Shown here one piece after another: positions 4,977 through 5,226 of a stretch of 5,226 bases of DNA. The notes beneath the pieces were generated by a model that did no database searches, was not told where the DNA came from, and saw nothing but the letters and a program-made list of their open reading frames with translations. Made by a program: the position numbers and the translations under genes. This DNA is from DATKWV01 sp035529405 (GTDB taxonomy: Bacteria > Planctomycetota > Phycisphaerae > Sedimentisphaerales > Anaerobacaceae), in contig DATKWV010000162.1 in assembly GCA_035529405.1 (NCBI GenBank), positions 1 to 5,226 of the forward strand, given 5' to 3'. Numbering within the stretch: the first letter of the stretch is position 1; every line of letters starts with the position of its first letter.

Positions 4977-5005
4977 TTGCCGCGTCAGATACCATCTTAT
5001 ATAAT
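4977..5005 (+). promoter_or_regulatory. Sigma-70-type promoter of the downstream PocR-like gene
   Basis: TTGCCG (4977-4982), a 17-bp spacer and a perfect TATAAT (5000-5005) lie in the 130-bp gap after the lipoprotein gene. The predicted start is near 5012, giving a leader of about 45 nt. This is the best -10 match in the window and shares its -35 hexamer and spacing with the lipoprotein promoter. It implies the next gene is transcribed on its own as well as by any read-through. I see no terminator in the gap. Confidence 0.65.
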
Positions 5006-5045
5006 AACACTATCTTGCTAAAAACCCTGTTATAAGCGCATGTCC

Positions 5046-5050
5046 GGAGG
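5046..5050 (+). promoter_or_regulatory. Shine-Dalgarno site of the PocR-like gene
   Basis: GGAGG lies six bases before the ATG at 5057 and fixes the start of the 3'-truncated reading frame. The frame would otherwise be easy to overlook because only 56 full codons are in the window. Confidence 0.8.
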
Positions 5051-5056
5051 TAAGAT

Positions 5057-5226
5057 ATGGCCGGTAAGCCGAAGCTTGTCAGGCTGCTGCCCAGAGAAAA
5101 GTTTCGCAGAATTGAAGAGGTCTTTCGCAGGCATTTCCAGCTTGTCCTGACCACCACCGATGCAGCAGGCACAGAGATTGAACCGTTGTGCTGCCGGCAC
5201 TGTTACCCCGGCTTTTGCCGGATGGT
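5057..5226 (+). CDS. Possible PocR-like sensory-domain protein (3' partial)
   Basis: The ATG at 5057 follows GGAGG and a good promoter, and the frame stays open to the window end (56 full codons). The visible N-terminus begins MAGKPKLVRLLPREKF. It continues with a basic amphipathic helix (FRRIEEVFRRHF, 16-27), a strand and turn (LVLTTTDAAGTEIEP, 29-43) and a Cys-rich stretch with C45, C46, C49 and C54. A helix followed by a 'hydrophobic strand, D-x-x-G' turn and then Cys residues resembles the start of PocR-type ligand-binding domains, which sit at the N-terminus of transcription regulators and signalling enzymes. The Cys cluster could also bind metal. The effector part is outside the window, so the protein class is open. 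That a gene is present is much surer than the domain call. Confidence 0.6.
   Translation, partial: MAGKPKLVRLLPREKFRRIEEVFRRHFQLVLTTTDAAGTEIEPLCCRHCYPGFCRM

Overview
The window looks like part of an uncultivated planctomycete genome, probably near Phycisphaerae/Sedimentisphaerales. This is an inference from gene content: a PEP-CTERM exported protein, a DNRLRE-type extracellular domain, a URO-D-superfamily protein that is not a heme enzyme, a bacterial-type miaB and a short PEGA lipoprotein of a kind I associate with planctomycetes. Noncoding DNA between the genes is rich in small repeats and hairpins.

Layout. Positions 1-239 (+) hold the 3' end of a secreted DNRLRE-like gene. It converges on a PEP-CTERM gene at 359-1075 (-), and a heptad-repeat tract (256-364) lies between them. 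The PEP-CTERM gene has its own leader, a strong Shine-Dalgarno site and a full-consensus sigma-54 promoter (1147-1162). Upstream lie a stem-loop with a U tract (1251-1275), a second heptad-repeat array (1318-1440 and 1489-1509) split by a 48-bp palindromic element, and a ten-codon remnant of another PEP-CTERM tail (1504-1533). Then come a URO-D-like gene (1541-2776, -), a cluster of five mini-hairpins (2826-2977), and miaB (2956-4368, -). The 3' end of miaB runs into the hairpin cluster. A 156-bp divergent promoter region separates miaB from a PEGA lipoprotein gene (4525-4926, +). After a further promoter, a gene with a possible PocR-like sensory N-terminus starts at 5057 and runs off the window.

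How the parts fit. No single pathway links the genes: miaB is tRNA-modification housekeeping, and the lipoprotein and PEP-CTERM protein are envelope or surface products. The clearest regulatory statement is that the PEP-CTERM gene should be under sigma-54 (RpoN) and an enhancer-binding protein, as known for PEP-CTERM/exosortase systems elsewhere.

The most unusual material is noncoding. Two related 7-bp-period arrays each sit directly behind a PEP-CTERM 3' end: one behind the intact gene, with its stop codon inside a heptad unit, and one behind a degraded tail stranded downstream of the URO-D gene. This suggests that a 'PEP-CTERM tail plus heptad array' block was copied and later interrupted by a small palindrome.
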